64,000 nucleotides of DNA from Ricinus communis (lineage: Eukaryota; Streptophyta; Magnoliopsida; Malpighiales; Euphorbiaceae): the NCBI RefSeq assembly GCF_019578655.1, contig NC_063265.1, positions 4,994,501 through 5,058,500 on the forward strand, read 5' to 3'. The notes beneath the pieces were generated by a model that saw only the letters and a list, made by a program, of their open reading frames with translations, was not told where the DNA came from and did no database searches. Below are positions 36,710-49,743 of this stretch, piece by piece (the first letter of the stretch is position 1; every line of letters starts with the position of its first letter). A program made the position numbers and the translations under genes.

Positions 36710-36888
36710 AATAAAATGATAATTACATTAAAACATATCAAAAGAAAAAGAAAAAGACTAATCAAAATCTAATTAAAATAAAAACCGCAGAACTACTTGC
36801 TACAAATATTCAAGTAACATTATACATGCTACAACATTAATATAATGGTTACGTATAAGGATTAATTAGGGTAATCTTTGGCAGTATT

Positions 36889-39725
36889 TTAAGCCATTGA
36901 GTCACCTCCAATATTATGTTCAGGGCAATCAGCTACAACCACACCTCCCTGCACATTTTTATATGAATATCGGCGAGCCAAGAACACATAGATGATCAAG
37001 TTCGCAGCAGCCATGGCTGCCAAAAGCCAATAAAAATTGTCCAAGCGGCTAGTATTTAGGTCCTTGCCAAACCAACTCTTCCCATTTCTCTCTGTGACAT
37101 CATCGACTACTGTTATCAGGAGACTACTAAGGAAGTTTGCAGCTCCATTGACGCTAAGGTAAAAGGCAATGCCCAAACTCCTCATTGAATCAGGAACTTG
37201 ATCATAAAAATATTCCTGCAATCCCACTAATGCAAACCCATCTCCAATGCCCATGATGACAAATTGTGGAGCCAACCAAAACACACTCATTGAGAGTGAA
37301 CCCTTTAATGGGTTCTGCTCCACAACATCCAGCCTCTTTTTCTCAACCAATGCTGCAACTACCATTGTAGCAATGGAGAAACCCATTCCAATACCAATTC
37401 TTTGAAGTATTGTAATGCCTCGTTCATTTGCTGTTGCCTTTCTTACTGTTGGTATCAAGATCTTCTCATAAATTGTTACGGAGATTATCATTCCAACAGC
37501 ACCGAGTGCGAAAATAGAAGCTGAAGGAATCTCGAAACCGTTACCGATTTTTCTGTTCAACATGGTGCCTTGCTTAATAAAGAATGTTGATGTTTGTGCT
37601 ACACAGATCCCGAATGGTAATGTCGCTAACCATATTGGGATCATGTTGATAATTAACTTCAATTCCTCTACCTCAGTCACTGTTGCTAGTCTCCAAGGGC
37701 TTTGCTTTTCAGCAGAATTTTCTGTGCCTTCAAGAATAGCCGCTTTGTCAAGAAACCTGCAATTCAAATGGAGAGGAAGATCTGATTAGTTAACTGATAG
37801 TTCCACACAGGGATAAGACAGTAATAACAAGGGCTAGCTTTTCATGCTTACCTATGCTTCTGAGTATGGCCGAGAAGCCTCCCTCGGCCCATCTGTGACT
37901 TGGAGAGCTGATATAAATGAGCCAGATTTGAGGGATAAGGCAGCTTTCTCTTTCTTATGGCAGCTACAAGAACCTTCAACATTGGCGTCAAAGGGCTGCC
38001 TGATGTTGCTCGATATCGGTAAAATGGTCTTCCAATAATGAAGATGGCTAGTGATATCGCCATAACAAGTGCAAGAATAATATATGCAACACCCCAACTG
38101 ACATGGTCTTGTGTGTAAACAATTACTGTCACACCAAGGAGAAGTCCACTGCAAAGTCCAAAGTTCCACCAGTTAAAAAATGACATCTTTTTCTTTCTTT
38201 CCTCGCAGTGATCATCGTCAAATTGATCTGCTCCGAAACTCTCGAGGGAAGGTTTATGTCCTCCAGTCCCTATGGAGACCAAATAAATGGCAAGGAAGAA
38301 TACCACTTCATGTATCTTTCTGGCTTGACCACACTCATCAGTTGCATCACAAGCCTTTAGACTTGGAACAAATTGGGACATTGTCAACAGAATCAAACCC
38401 TATTTGTCCAAGTAAAGAAAATAAATAAATAAATAAAACAAGTTGACTAGACTTTATTTCGGATGTAAGGAGATAAAGAAATGAATGGTATATGTAAAGA
38501 AAGAGATGATGATCACCGTAAGATAGATTATAGATGAAACCAAAACAGTTGAGTATCGGCCCCAGTAAGCATCAGCAAGAAATCCTCCAAAAAGAGGCAT
38601 CAAAGTAGTGACACCAGACCAGTAGTTGACACTCTTTGCAGCCGTCTTAAGATCTTGATGAATCACTTTTGTCAGATAAATGATTAAACTAGTTGCTATC
38701 CCAAAGTAGCTAAGCCTCTCACTAAATTCAATTGCTGACAATGCCAAAAGAAACACAATAAAGTATATTAAATATATATATGTCTTCACAGGAAATAATA
38801 ATTCTTACTTGCTCAATTCAGCACACAAGAAGACACAGAACTTAATAGCGATGCTGTACATGATCTGTTCTAAGGAACAAGAGTTCATAAAATTCAGAAA
38901 TTTACAGAAACAAGGCAAGAAAGTCCAGCTAATGATCAGTAAAGAAAGTGCTCAAACATGCATTTATCTTTGTTGGTAACCCATGCATGTCACTGTAAAG
39001 GGCTTGTTCGTTTCTGTAGAATGCAATACACATATCCTCATATTATATGAGAGGTGACAAAAATATAAGTACTAGTGCGGCAGTGGCCCCTCCTATCGTG
39101 TGAGCCCAATTCTATTGCATGGTGTGTGAATAAATATATAAATTTTAAACAAAAAAATGCTTTAGAGGACCCAAATCCATATAGAGCAGGACGATAAATA
39201 CCATTTATATTTCCTTGTATTAGCAAAATCCATAATAATTAATCTCTCTTGAACATATAATTTGCTATTTGTACATATGCTGCCAGCTCAACCTTTAAAG
39301 CCTTTTTTACATAAAATTATAAACATAACTTTCTAAGCTAATAATTATTAGATTAGGAAATCGAATGATTCGAATTCCTTCAACTAGTGTTAACAAGGTT
39401 GCACCACCTTAAAAGTGGATGCTATAGAAGTCAAATTCAACTAAATTCATAAACAAAAAAAGAAAAAAGAAAAATAAAGGTAACCGAATGAAATAATCTA
39501 CGAATTAGGATTATTGACCTTGTTGTATGTAATAAAATATTACATATAATACTTCACGAATGTGTAATAAGAATCTAATTACTTCTCACCGATGATAAAC
39601 AGAGATGCTTTCCAAACACCAGTGCGAGCCCGGAGAGGAACCCTTCCTTTATGATCCAAAGAAGAATCATAAACCCATTTCTCTCCATCAACTTCTCTTG
39701 TTTCTGCTTCCTTTGGCAGCTCCAT
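36889..39725 (-). CDS. NRT1/PTR family (NPF) proton-coupled transporter, subfamily 5-like, copy A
   Basis: Four exons: 39590-39725, 38517-38734, 37852-38399 and 36889-37756. All introns are GT-AG (phases 1, 0, 2); the spliced frame is 1,770 nt for 589 residues. The protein is a 12-helix major-facilitator transporter of plasma membrane or tonoplast. The proton-coupling ExxER motif is at residues 48-52 (EFSER) in helix 1. The PTR signature SIGTGGHKPSLESFGADQFD spans about 160-179. The FLDKAAI motif opens exon 4 after the central cytosolic loop, and FYDQVPDSMRSLG is in the C-terminal half. The N-terminus (WVYDSSLDHKGRVPLRARTG) resembles the NPF5 group. Family substrates include nitrate, peptides, hormones and specialised metabolites; the substrate here cannot be read. 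One oddity: ADAYWGRYS has Trp where the paralogue and most relatives have Leu. The start is the first ATG of the exon that carries the conserved N-terminus. Confidence 0.93.
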
Positions 39726-39871
39726 CTTTATGTAGCGAAGTAGATAATTATGATTAAGTTTATCACTTTTCTACGTAGGAAACAGTGGCAAGAAGTCTTA
39801 GAGTTTACTACAAGTGTGAATGAATGGAAGAGTTTGATGTTTTTGGCAAAAGCATCTTTGCTTTGGAGGTC

Positions 39872-39879
39872 TTATATAG
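39872..39879 (-). promoter_or_regulatory. TATA box of NPF copy A
   Basis: Minus strand reads CTCTATATAAGACC, about 150 bp before the start codon. The same CCTCTATATAA context precedes the paralogue. Confidence 0.7.
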
Positions 39880-39908
39880 AGGTAGAGAGGGGTATTACTG
39901 GATTGTTT

Positions 39909-39918
39909 TGTTGACCAG
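39909..39918 (+). promoter_or_regulatory. Conserved TGTTGACCAG block (W-box-like), NPF copy A
   Basis: TGTTGACCAG lies about 30 bp upstream of the TATA box. The identical 10-mer lies at 54492-54501 in the same relative place in the paralogue's promoter. TTGAC is the core of the W-box bound by WRKY factors. Retention in both copies within otherwise diverged flanks suggests function, but this is inference. Confidence 0.5.
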
Positions 39919-42900
39919 AGCTTGCAGAAATAGGGATTCCTGAAAATCTATAGTTGATATTGAGTTTCAGTTAACCTATTAGAAAGGCATGCTATAATTG
40001 GGGAAAGGCAAAATAGATTAATAGCTATTTTTTCACTAAATGAAAAGATGTCATTTTCGGAATTTTAATGGGAATGGCATCCATCCCAAAGGAATTTTTT
40101 TGTTCATTTATGGGACCAAAAATTAGACACTTAGATAGCCCCACTTATGTATGCATTCCACCACTGCATTATAATTCCTTCTATTTTCTCATATGTGATA
40201 GCTATATCTCATATATAGTTATACTTCTAAATAAATCTTTATTTTATTTTATTTTATTTTATTACAACTGTTTAATTTAGTTCATTGTAATAGCATAATT
40301 TTGATTTGGGTAGCATTTTATTCTCTTTTTGAATCACTTTTTCAACAAATATTACTTAATTTTAATTTTCATCTAATTAAAATTTTAGAGGCCTCTTGAT
40401 CAAACAAATTACGAATATCTTATTTAAAAAAAATTACAATATGTGATTGATTGACATTTTAGTCTAATAGTAAGAAATTTCATTAAATTTCTTTTTTCTT
40501 TCTTTTTTTTTTAAAAAAGAACATCAGCTGACTAAAAAATGTCTCTCAAATGATTTATGTAATAAATAGGAGGGGGAATGTTTTGAAAAATTCAAATTAA
40601 TAAAGTCTATATTGATGAATTCTCTTTTGACTAACTCTAAAAACGCACGGTTATATAAATACATCACATGATACGATATGCATATGCACTTAGAATGTGA
40701 TATCGAAGAAACACGTTAATATAAAACATTTTATTATTAGCCTAATGAACAGCATGATTGAACCGACAAAACAAAATGAACAGCTCATCTGGTCGGTCTA
40801 ATCTTAGCCTAATTTAATTTTACATTTTCTTGATTATAAACTAAACTTGTATTTATTCAACCTGCTATTTTTTGTAATAATTATAATTCGACTGAACTAA
40901 AGATCCACAGTATCCCTTCCTTATAGCGTTATCAATTTTAATTATTGTATTATTTTATGTAGCCAATCTAATTCCATTTAAAACTTAAACCCACCTGTAA
41001 TATCATATAAAGAAATTTTCTCTAAGTATATAACTTTTATAAAATTTAATATCTACAAAGAGCATTACATCCCACAATTAAGGCGGTGTAAGAAGAAAAA
41101 CAGATAGAAAATAACTTTTTATGTTGTGGGAGAATTATTATTATTTTATTTATAGAAAAATTAATGAATTGCATAACATAGTAATCTCTTTAAATTTATT
41201 ATAAAAATAAAAATTCACACCGGAAGTAAATAATCTTACCAATTTTGAGTTAGATTTCAAGTATATAAAGTAATTATTATTTATCTTTTAATTTTGATTT
41301 AATCCATTAATGGTTTTTTATGACTTTTTATTATACTAAACTCTTTTTTCTTTTTAGATAAATAAATACTAACTAATATGTCTTTCATCTAAAATCAATC
41401 AAGTTAATAAAAAAATAATATAGTGCTTGAATTTCTTATCAAATATTAAACTTATTTAAAATTATTTTTTATTAAATTAGAATAAAATACTTTTATTTTT
41501 AGCATATTTTAGTTATAGGGTCTACAAGATAATAATAAAAGTAATATTTCTAACTATAAATATATTTTGTAGTAATTTAATAAATGAATTATATAGTAAT
41601 TTATGAATTTTCTCTAAATATAAATATTTTTAAAATACTTAGATTTTTAGATCTAAATTGTGCAAAAAATTAGAATAATTAAAAAATGATAATTAATTAT
41701 TTTTATTAGATACTAAAATTAATTTATTATAAAATTAGCTACTGCTCCCACCAAAATTAATAATATTACTCTAAAAATTTAATAAAAATAATCTTAGATG
41801 AACTTTGTACTTTAAATTATAATTTTATTTATCAATTTAGTTCTTTGACTGTGTTGATTTTAGCTGTAATAAAATAATAGTTATTTTTACAATAATATAA
41901 AAAAATCTTAACATAATAAAAATGACTCTATTAGAAAAAAAATCAGAAGGTAAATAAAAATTACTCAAATGTTATATCTCTAGTTTCTAAATTCAATGTT
42001 AGATTATTTCCCTTGTACAAATTCTGTTATATAAAAGGTTAAACTTATATCATTATGGTAATGTCAAAAGGTAAATATTAATAGAAATAACCTGTGCAGA
42101 TAGCAGATAAGTTGTTTTTAATAGAAACTTTAATGACAGAATTGAAATGCCACTCAAAATATTTGACTATTAAATATAAGTTCAAAAAAATTATTGCTGA
42201 ATTTTTTTTATTAAATTTAGTGTATTTGACTCCTAGACATAAGTTCAGAAAATAAATTGACCCTTTGTCCTTAAAGCTTTATAGGCATATTTATATACAA
42301 ATCATTATATGTCATTTTGTTCAAAAAATATTTCAAATGGAAACAGAAAATAAAATTTTATATTTATTTATACTATTTTTTTAAAATAAAATAAAAATAA
42401 TATTTCATGTTTTTAAAATTATTATTGAACCTTAAAAAAATAAATTTAATATATTTTTTTATATAAGAAGTTGTTCTCAATGAAAATATAAAATTTTTAT
42501 TTTATTTATTCAAAATTTATTCTTTATATTTAAAATACTACTTAAATAAAAATATTTTTATATAAATATTAAATAAATATTTTTTACAAATTTTATCAAT
42601 TTCCTATAAGTTTCTTAAACATTAAAAAATTAAAATGAAAAAATTAACAAACTTTGCAAATAAACAAATAAGGAAGAAGAGGAAAAGAAAAAATGGTCCA
42701 TCAAAAGGTCACAAACCTTCTTTGGGACGGGTGGGGAGAAAATACCAAAGGTCTTTGTAACTGTTGTCTTTTTACAATTTAAATACCTGAAAATGTACTG
42801 GTAATAATTGTCATAATGAGTTCCTAATATTTATGGATCGCCCTCCTCGAATTTAGCTATGTCTAGATCAACGAGCCTTTAACTCGGAACTGTTGGAGGA

Positions 42901-45221
42901 ACATGTGATGAAATCTGGTAAAAATAAATCACCCCAAGATGAGTTATGACTCGTCCATCTGGTGATTAAATTTCCCACGTAGAAATCAAGAACTCTGAGC
43001 TGGGGCAGACCAATCCTAGGCCAGCAAAAACCCCATGATCTCACTTCCACCATGAAAATAGGAACACATTTACTCTATTACTAGCCATATTTCAGAAAAT
43101 AATACTCTAGATACATTGTTTGGGTCCTTCTCACTTATATTTTACAGATTGCTAAAAATAAATCACCTATATGTGAATCGAAATATTTCCATTTGCATCA
43201 ATTTTTTACAAATAAAACAGAGCGTAAGAGTTTGGTGTGAAACAAAAATGACTTAATAATGATGTCAAAACCCATCTTGCTAAACTCAAAAGTCCTTTTA
43301 CTTTATTCTTTGGTTTTTAAGATGATAAAGCAAGCGACCAATTTTTTCCTTTTTTTTTTTTTTGGAGAAAGTAAGGATATCATGGATAAGATGCAAAGGA
43401 ACTGTCTGTTAGAGTTAAACTTTTAGGCTTGAATTAACAATTTGTATTTTCTGCTTTCTAGCTATTTTAGCTGTAAGCGTTTCTATTTTATATCAATTTG
43501 TGAGCTAAGCTCATTAGTGCTAATTAGTTAGGCTTTTTCAGCTATCAAGTGAAGTATTCTTTTATTTACTTTGGTAATTAAATATCTTAAAGACACTTGT
43601 GTTTTCCCTAAAATGAAAATCATAAAAAGAATAATGGATGTCAAATGATAGATTAAATGTGATTTCATCAACTTCTTTCTCAAAATCTCTAGTGTAAAAC
43701 ACACTTAAAGAAATGATGTCATGTACATGTTAAGCACCATCTCAAAAGTTACCCCATTATTGGTAAGAGGGTGAATTAAGATAAGCCACTTGTTCCTCAA
43801 TATATCCTGTTTAGGTTTATATAGTAGTAGTAGTGATGACCCAAAGATACCATTTGACCCCATTAACGTGAAAATGGGAAACTAATCATGTCCTAAACAA
43901 AATTCAGTGGTTAAGCTTTAATACATAATTAGTGAACCCCTAGTGGCAATCTAATTAAGCAATATTTTATATAGATTTAGTGACGGTCAATTGAAGATGA
44001 TGACCATCCTTAACACTGATATTAGTTTAAAGGCGATATGGGAAAGATCAAGTGCTCAACATCTTTTCTCGGTGGTTAGAGCAGTAAGAACCCGATCATG
44101 GTCAATTTTCCCAAAACAATATCGACAAAGGTTCTGCCCCAATTTGATAATGTTCATTGCTTACCTTGATATAGTAACGATTGTCATAAGTGGGAGCATG
44201 GTTTCTGACTTGGAGCAAATAAGAAAGTGGATGTTATGATGGTAACTCATCTTTATTCAATGAACCATGTGTTTTTCATTTGCATTTCCTCATTTTACTT
44301 ATACGTAGCTTGTTTGCCTAGCCTTCATGTATTTCCAATAATTCAATGAAATTGTAGAAAGATATTTTGATAGGACTATTTTTTATTCAAAATGAATTTC
44401 ATTGGATGAATTCAATATATCAAATAAATAACTTCTAAGATTTAGTTAAGTTTTAGGTGAATTCTATACTGCATGTAGTTTATAATGACATAATTTTTAT
44501 TTAATGTCTTTATGTATTTATTCAATAAAAATATATAAAATTTTGATAAAATTTACATGAAAATTTCTAATATGTAACTTTATATTTTACATACTATATT
44601 TTTTTTATATAAATCACAAAAAATAAATTTTATATATAAATTTGATCAAAATTTTATAAATTCTTATTAAATAAATACATATAAAGTATTGAAAGAAAAA
44701 TTAAGTCATTATATCTATGACACTCTAAAATCCATCTAAGCTTTATACATTTAATTTTTTGAAATCTATTAATAAAAAAATAATGATATAATTTGATACT
44801 ATGCATTTACTCGGTCATTTTGAATTTTTGGAAGGAAAAGAATAGAAAAAAACTTGAACTAAACTAAATTATTTAAACAAAAAAAAGTCTTATATTTTGC
44901 AAATTACAAAATACAATATAAATCGATTAAAAAGTTTGATGCAATTGTACTCAAATCTTTCAAAATTAAAGTTGAAATCTCCACTTCTTTATTGCTTAAG
45001 TGATCTGGTAGTTTATTTTGTTGGTGGATTCTATTATTTTAGTTGGTATTCTTTTTTACCATAAACAATTATATCATAAAAATATAGTTAATTGCAAAAC
45101 ATAAAAATAACCTAGTCATATCGTAATAATCCCACTCATTAGATGATTTGGTTTTTGAAAGATAAGTTTGAATCATTATTGGGTCCAAACAGGAGGGTGG
45201 CAGTCCCTATCATCAACCCAG

Positions 45222-45333
45222 TTAGCTTTCCACTTTACAAGCTTGTTCTCGCCATTAATATTCCTCTCAGAGGTCATCTCACACCCAGTTAGGTTTTGAA
45301 AGATAAGCTTGCTGTCGCCATTAATATTCCTCT
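45222..45333 (+). repeat. 66-bp partial tandem duplication
   Basis: AAGCTTGTTCTCGCCATTAA and its continuation to 45267 recur at 45305-45333 (AAGCTTGCTGTCGCCATTAA). Both are preceded by CCCAGTTAG. A third weaker echo (TTTTGAAAGATAAG) occurs near 45152. Confidence 0.7.
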
Positions 45334-46119
45334 ATTATGGAAAATCATATGTAATATTGCGTTTTAAACGAACTCATGAAGGGTGGCGGTGGCGGTTGCG
45401 GTTGCCATCGCAGTCGTTATCTAAAAAATATATTGAAAGATCTGCAAGGAAGAAAGAAAGTAAAAGAATGCAAGTGTTTCACATTTACCACATGCGAAAG
45501 AGATGTATCATATTCATAATTTGAACTGAAGACTTAGAAGAATAGCCGCAGGTAGGATGCCTGGCAAGATTCTGGGTTTTCTTCTTGACTTTATTCAATT
45601 CTCTAAATTTGTCACATGAATAAGCAATTGGGGCGTGCATGCAGTTCAACCTTGAATTTCCTGCAACGCGTCTTCATATGCAAAATATATGCAGTTCTAA
45701 TGGCATCAATGTTTTGGTGGCCGATAGAGACAAGTGCGATATCCGCACCCAAGAGCGGAACTACGTTGGGGATACTGTGGGTTGTAGGCCGGGGTAATTT
45801 AGGAAAACCCACTTTTTTTCTTTCTTTTTAAGTCTATCACTTTACTTTAGCTCCGAGTTAATTTAAAAAAATATAATTAAAAATATAATTTAAATCGGGG
45901 CCATTTACTTTTTTAATAAGCCAGAAGTCAATTTTATATTTGAGAAAAGTTGACTAATTTACACCCAAAATAAGACTTTCCAAAAGAACAGAGGATCTAT
46001 TTGGGTAGTTTAATATTTTATAAGAATATATTTATAGTCTAGCGGTGCTAACTAAAGTTCCTAATTATGCCATCGTCCGCACCAATTATGAAGTTTGTGC
46101 ATCTTGCAAGCTTAAAAGC

Positions 46120-46154
<35 letters not shown>
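46120..46154. repeat. (TTA)n microsatellite
   Basis: About 35 bases of perfect TTA repeat. Confidence 0.95.
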
Positions 46155-47718
46155 TAGAATTATTCAGAAAATATTTTCTTTTTGATTTTTCTATTGGCGT
46201 GTGATTAGACATCTCTCTAAACTCTATCTAGCCAAATTAAAATACGTGAGTTAATTGGATAATAGATATAGATAAATCTATGCTTAAAAAAATTATGTTA
46301 CCCTATCTATATGAATAATATAGTACCCTATTTATATTTATAACTATACCACATTCGAAATATTTATCCTATTAAATAAGATGTATAATATTAGAGATTT
46401 TATATTAGATTTATTAATTTTGATTATCTAATAAGTTATATTTAGAGAATTAAATAAATTATTTAATTATTTAATTATTTCATATTCTAATTAGTTTTTT
46501 AATTTTATTATTTTAATATAGCATAATTGAATATAATATATATTATTTTAGGTGAGTGATAGTATAAGTTAAAAACTATCTAGTTAATAATTTAATATAT
46601 TCAATATTTTTTATAGATACATTAACACTTTAATAATAAAATAAATATTAAATAAATTAATAACTTTGATTAAATAATAAATTTTTTAGTTTTAACTCGG
46701 GCCAATATATTTAATTATTAGTATTATTAAATATATCAAATAATAATATTTTTAAAAAGCTTCAAGGCACTGCAAAAAATTATAAATTAATAATTAATCA
46801 AATACATAAAAATTAATATCTATAACACTAAGTTACGTTGTTAGATAAAGTTCTATTTTTCAATTAATCATCATTTCAGTTTCTGTACTTATATTAATCA
46901 TTTAAATTTATTATTAGAAATTAAGAAAAAGAAAAAAAAATTAAATTAAATTGTGATTATCCAAGTATGCACTATAAATAGGACAAATATATATGTAATA
47001 CATAAAAATTTATGTCCTTTTATATCTTTATACTTCTAAAATTAAATTCAATTATAGTTAATAATTGAAAATCTCAACAGAATTCAATTTTTAGAATTAA
47101 ACTTAATATCAATATTTGGACTCATTATTGTCATATGATAGAAAGCAAAAAACTACTAAGTTTAGAATAAAAATAAATATTTATAATCTGACAAATTGAT
47201 AAAATATTTTAGGAAAATAAGATATTTATTTAAATTTTAGTTTATTGTTAATAAATTGAATTGATGCATTTATTATTTAGATCCGACCTTAATTTAGCAT
47301 GATGAATTTTACCAACGATTTTTTTATTGTATAATAATTGTTATTTATCTACTCATATGATAAAATCTTTAAAATAAAATAGATAGTTAATAAAAATGGT
47401 AATTATCTGATGATTTTTTTATTAAATTATATTTAATTAGTAAAAGACCAAATCAATTTATTTAATAAACTAATTATAATATTTTTTCTGTTAATTTGCA
47501 TGTCCCTCTTTGCACTTTTAAGTATATTATTATTAATGATATAATTATAATATATGTTATGATATAGTAGGAAACGATTTAATATTTGTTATTCAATACG
47601 GATATATACAGCCATTTATACTTTTAGGTATATGGGTATAGATACATTATCTTTCCCGTACCGTACCCAAAAAGTACCTACTACAATGTGCTAAAGAAAA
47701 ATAACTTTCTAAATTTGA

Positions 47719-47723
47719 AAACG

Positions 47724-47766
<43 letters not shown>

Positions 47767-47791
47767 ACGTGTTCGATCCACGTTCACCGCA
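47719..47791 (+). tRNA. tRNA-Phe(GAA)-like, copy 1; probable pseudogene with broken acceptor stem
   Basis: 73-nt intronless tRNA with anticodon GAA in the loop CTGAAGA. D arm, anticodon arm and TTCGATC T-loop are intact, so the internal A and B boxes remain. The 5' acceptor strand reads AAACGGA where plant tRNA-Phe has GCGGGGA, while the 3' strand is still TCACCGC, so the first four acceptor pairs are lost. The T-stem carries a paired change (ACGTG/CACGT in place of GCGTG/CACGC) that keeps pairing. TTTT follows as a possible Pol III stop. It may be transcribed but is unlikely to be aminoacylated normally. Confidence 0.8.
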
Positions 47792-47868
47792 TTTTGCAGG
47801 AGATCTTTTACTTTTCTTATCACTAACAATTGTTTATATTTTAAATTTATCTTCATCTTATTCGATTT

Positions 47869-47941
47869 GCGGGGATAGCTCAGTTGGGAGAGCTTCAGAC
47901 TGAAGATCTGAAGGTCGCGTGTTCGATCCAGGCTGACCGCA
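47869..47941 (+). tRNA. tRNA-Phe(GAA), copy 2; near-canonical but with stem mismatches
   Basis: 73-nt intronless tRNA with anticodon GAA and a correct 5' acceptor strand GCGGGGA. It differs from the canonical plant tRNA-Phe at three places: G26 to T, position 63 C to G (breaks a T-stem pair with G51), and position 67 C to G (breaks an acceptor pair with G6). The D arm and anticodon arm are unchanged. TTTTT follows directly and could stop Pol III. It starts exactly 150 bp after copy 1, but the intervening sequences are not obviously duplicated. Function is doubtful; it may be a decaying extra copy of a multicopy gene. Confidence 0.82.
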
Positions 47942-49743
47942 TTTTTAATCAGAGGTTTGGATCTTGTCTCTTTTTTTGTTTCTTATTCTCAAAACAAGCA
48001 CGTAATGAGACAGACAGGAAATGGCAGGTGTTCTTGGCTTCAAGTCATAACTTATCCTGAGGGAGATAACAGCGGCTAAAGAATTTTCAGTAACGTAAAT
48101 TCATACAATATATTTTCATATTCTTATAAAGATAGCATTGAGAAAGCAAATGAGGTTTCAGAATTCTACATTCTTATCTAATGCTGAAAATTACAAATAC
48201 AAAAAGAAAATCATTAAAACATTTGTCATCAATCTTTAAGAAGGGGCCATTGAGAAATTTTCTTTTTCAATACAATTTAATTGGGAAAAGAAATGAGAAT
48301 TTAAAAAGATAACTATAACTTTTTCAATACAATCTAATTGAAAAAAAAAATTGAGAACTATAATCATTTTATTGCATCCTTGATATGAATGTCAAACTCT
48401 TTATTTTAAGGAGTTATATCATAAAATTACATTTAACATATTTTTTTATTTTTAAAATATAAAATAGAGAGTTAATTTATTATATATATAGAAATTAAAT
48501 TTTATTTTCTATTTTTATTTAATAATACACTATAATTTTTATACACTTAATTAATTTATATTTATATTTTTTACTTTTTTAACAGTAAAATTTAAAATGA
48601 AAAATAAAATATAGCTATTAATATTTATGAAAATAAAAATAAATTATAAAGAGTCTATTAAAATTCAATAAAATATAAATATAAATTGTTGAAATAAAAA
48701 TTATTTAAGAAGAATAAAAGAGCTTGTGGCCAATAAACAATCTTGGCCACACGTTTCAGCTTTGATAAAAAAGAAAAAAGAGATAGAGAGAGACAAATAG
48801 AAAGAAAGAGAGATGAAAGAGTGAAAAAAAAAGGTGTACTTTTATAAATTTACGTTTGGTTCCCTAATCTTTTTTTTTTTTTTTTTTTTGCGAATTCAGC
48901 ATTACTCTTTTTATTTCTTTCTTTATTGAAATGGAAATTTTATTTTTATATTTAATATTAAAATTATTATAAAATTATTTAAAGAAAATAAATAAATAAA
49001 TATTCAATTAATAATATTTATTCCATTATAAATGCTATCGCCATTTGTATCATTGTTTCCATCGTTGCCATTAACATCAATTGTGACAACCGGTAACAAA
49101 GACGTGTGAATGTGAGAGAGTAAGTGAATTCTAATATATTTTAATAAGTAAAAACTTTTAATTTTTGTTATGGGTTTAAAATTTCTAAATGTTTGATTGG
49201 ATTTTGTTCGAGTTTGTAAAAGTTTAGTGATGTTGGATTGTGATGGTGATATAAATATGGACGAATTGTGATGGTAAATGATGAAGATGAAGAAATGGTA
49301 GAGACTGGGTTTAAGGGGATCAAGTTTAATTGAATGATTAAATTGGTTGAGTTGATTTTGTGAGTACTTGAAGAAAGAAAGGAAATATAAAAAATAGAGA
49401 AGATAAATTAAAGTAATATTTTAGTATTGTGATTGTATTTCAGTTGCCTTTTCATGTGTGGCAGCAGAATCTCTAATATTGGGAGTAATTACTTATATTT
49501 TTAAATTTTGTTGGATAAAATGTCAAAGAAAGTTAATTTTGGAGCAAATTATAAGTTGAAAGGCAAACCGACACTTAAACCCATAAAAATGCCAAGTTAA
49601 GGATAATATAGACATCCAAAAGTTTTTTAAACTCAATTTAATAAAACACATGTTTCCTTAAAACTTTTTATAGGAATTGCAACTCAAAGCATAACACTAA
49701 TTTTAAATGATAGGATTTTTACAGGACTAATGAAAAGGGTAGT
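47942..49743. other. Gene-free stretch downstream of NPF copy B
   Basis: No gene. Two similar words beginning TTTTTCAATACAATYTAATT occur about 60 bp apart near 48260 and 48320. A long oligo-T run is at about 48871-48890. The end of this stretch is the 3' region of NPF copy B. Confidence 0.5.

Larger units (their letters stand above)
40000..47718. other. Gene-free intergenic stretch between the two NPF genes (part 1)
   Basis: No gene recognised. Patches of higher GC at about 42850-43070, 43990-44240 (82-codon plus-strand open frame) and 45300-45830 (overlapping 66-71 codon frames on both strands, GGCGGTGGCGGTTGCGG run) show no domain I recognise; the last could be a gene fragment. It contains a 66-bp partial tandem duplication (45222-45333) and an ATT microsatellite (46120-46154). 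Confidence 0.5.

Noticed and set aside
40068..40280. 70-codon plus-strand frame upstream of NPF copy A
   Set aside because: Tyr/Phe/Ile-rich composition typical of chance frames in AT-rich DNA; ends in a TTTTATTTTA repeat; no domain.
43991..44239. 82-codon plus-strand frame
   Set aside because: No recognisable family and no supporting splice or promoter signals; left as unassigned.
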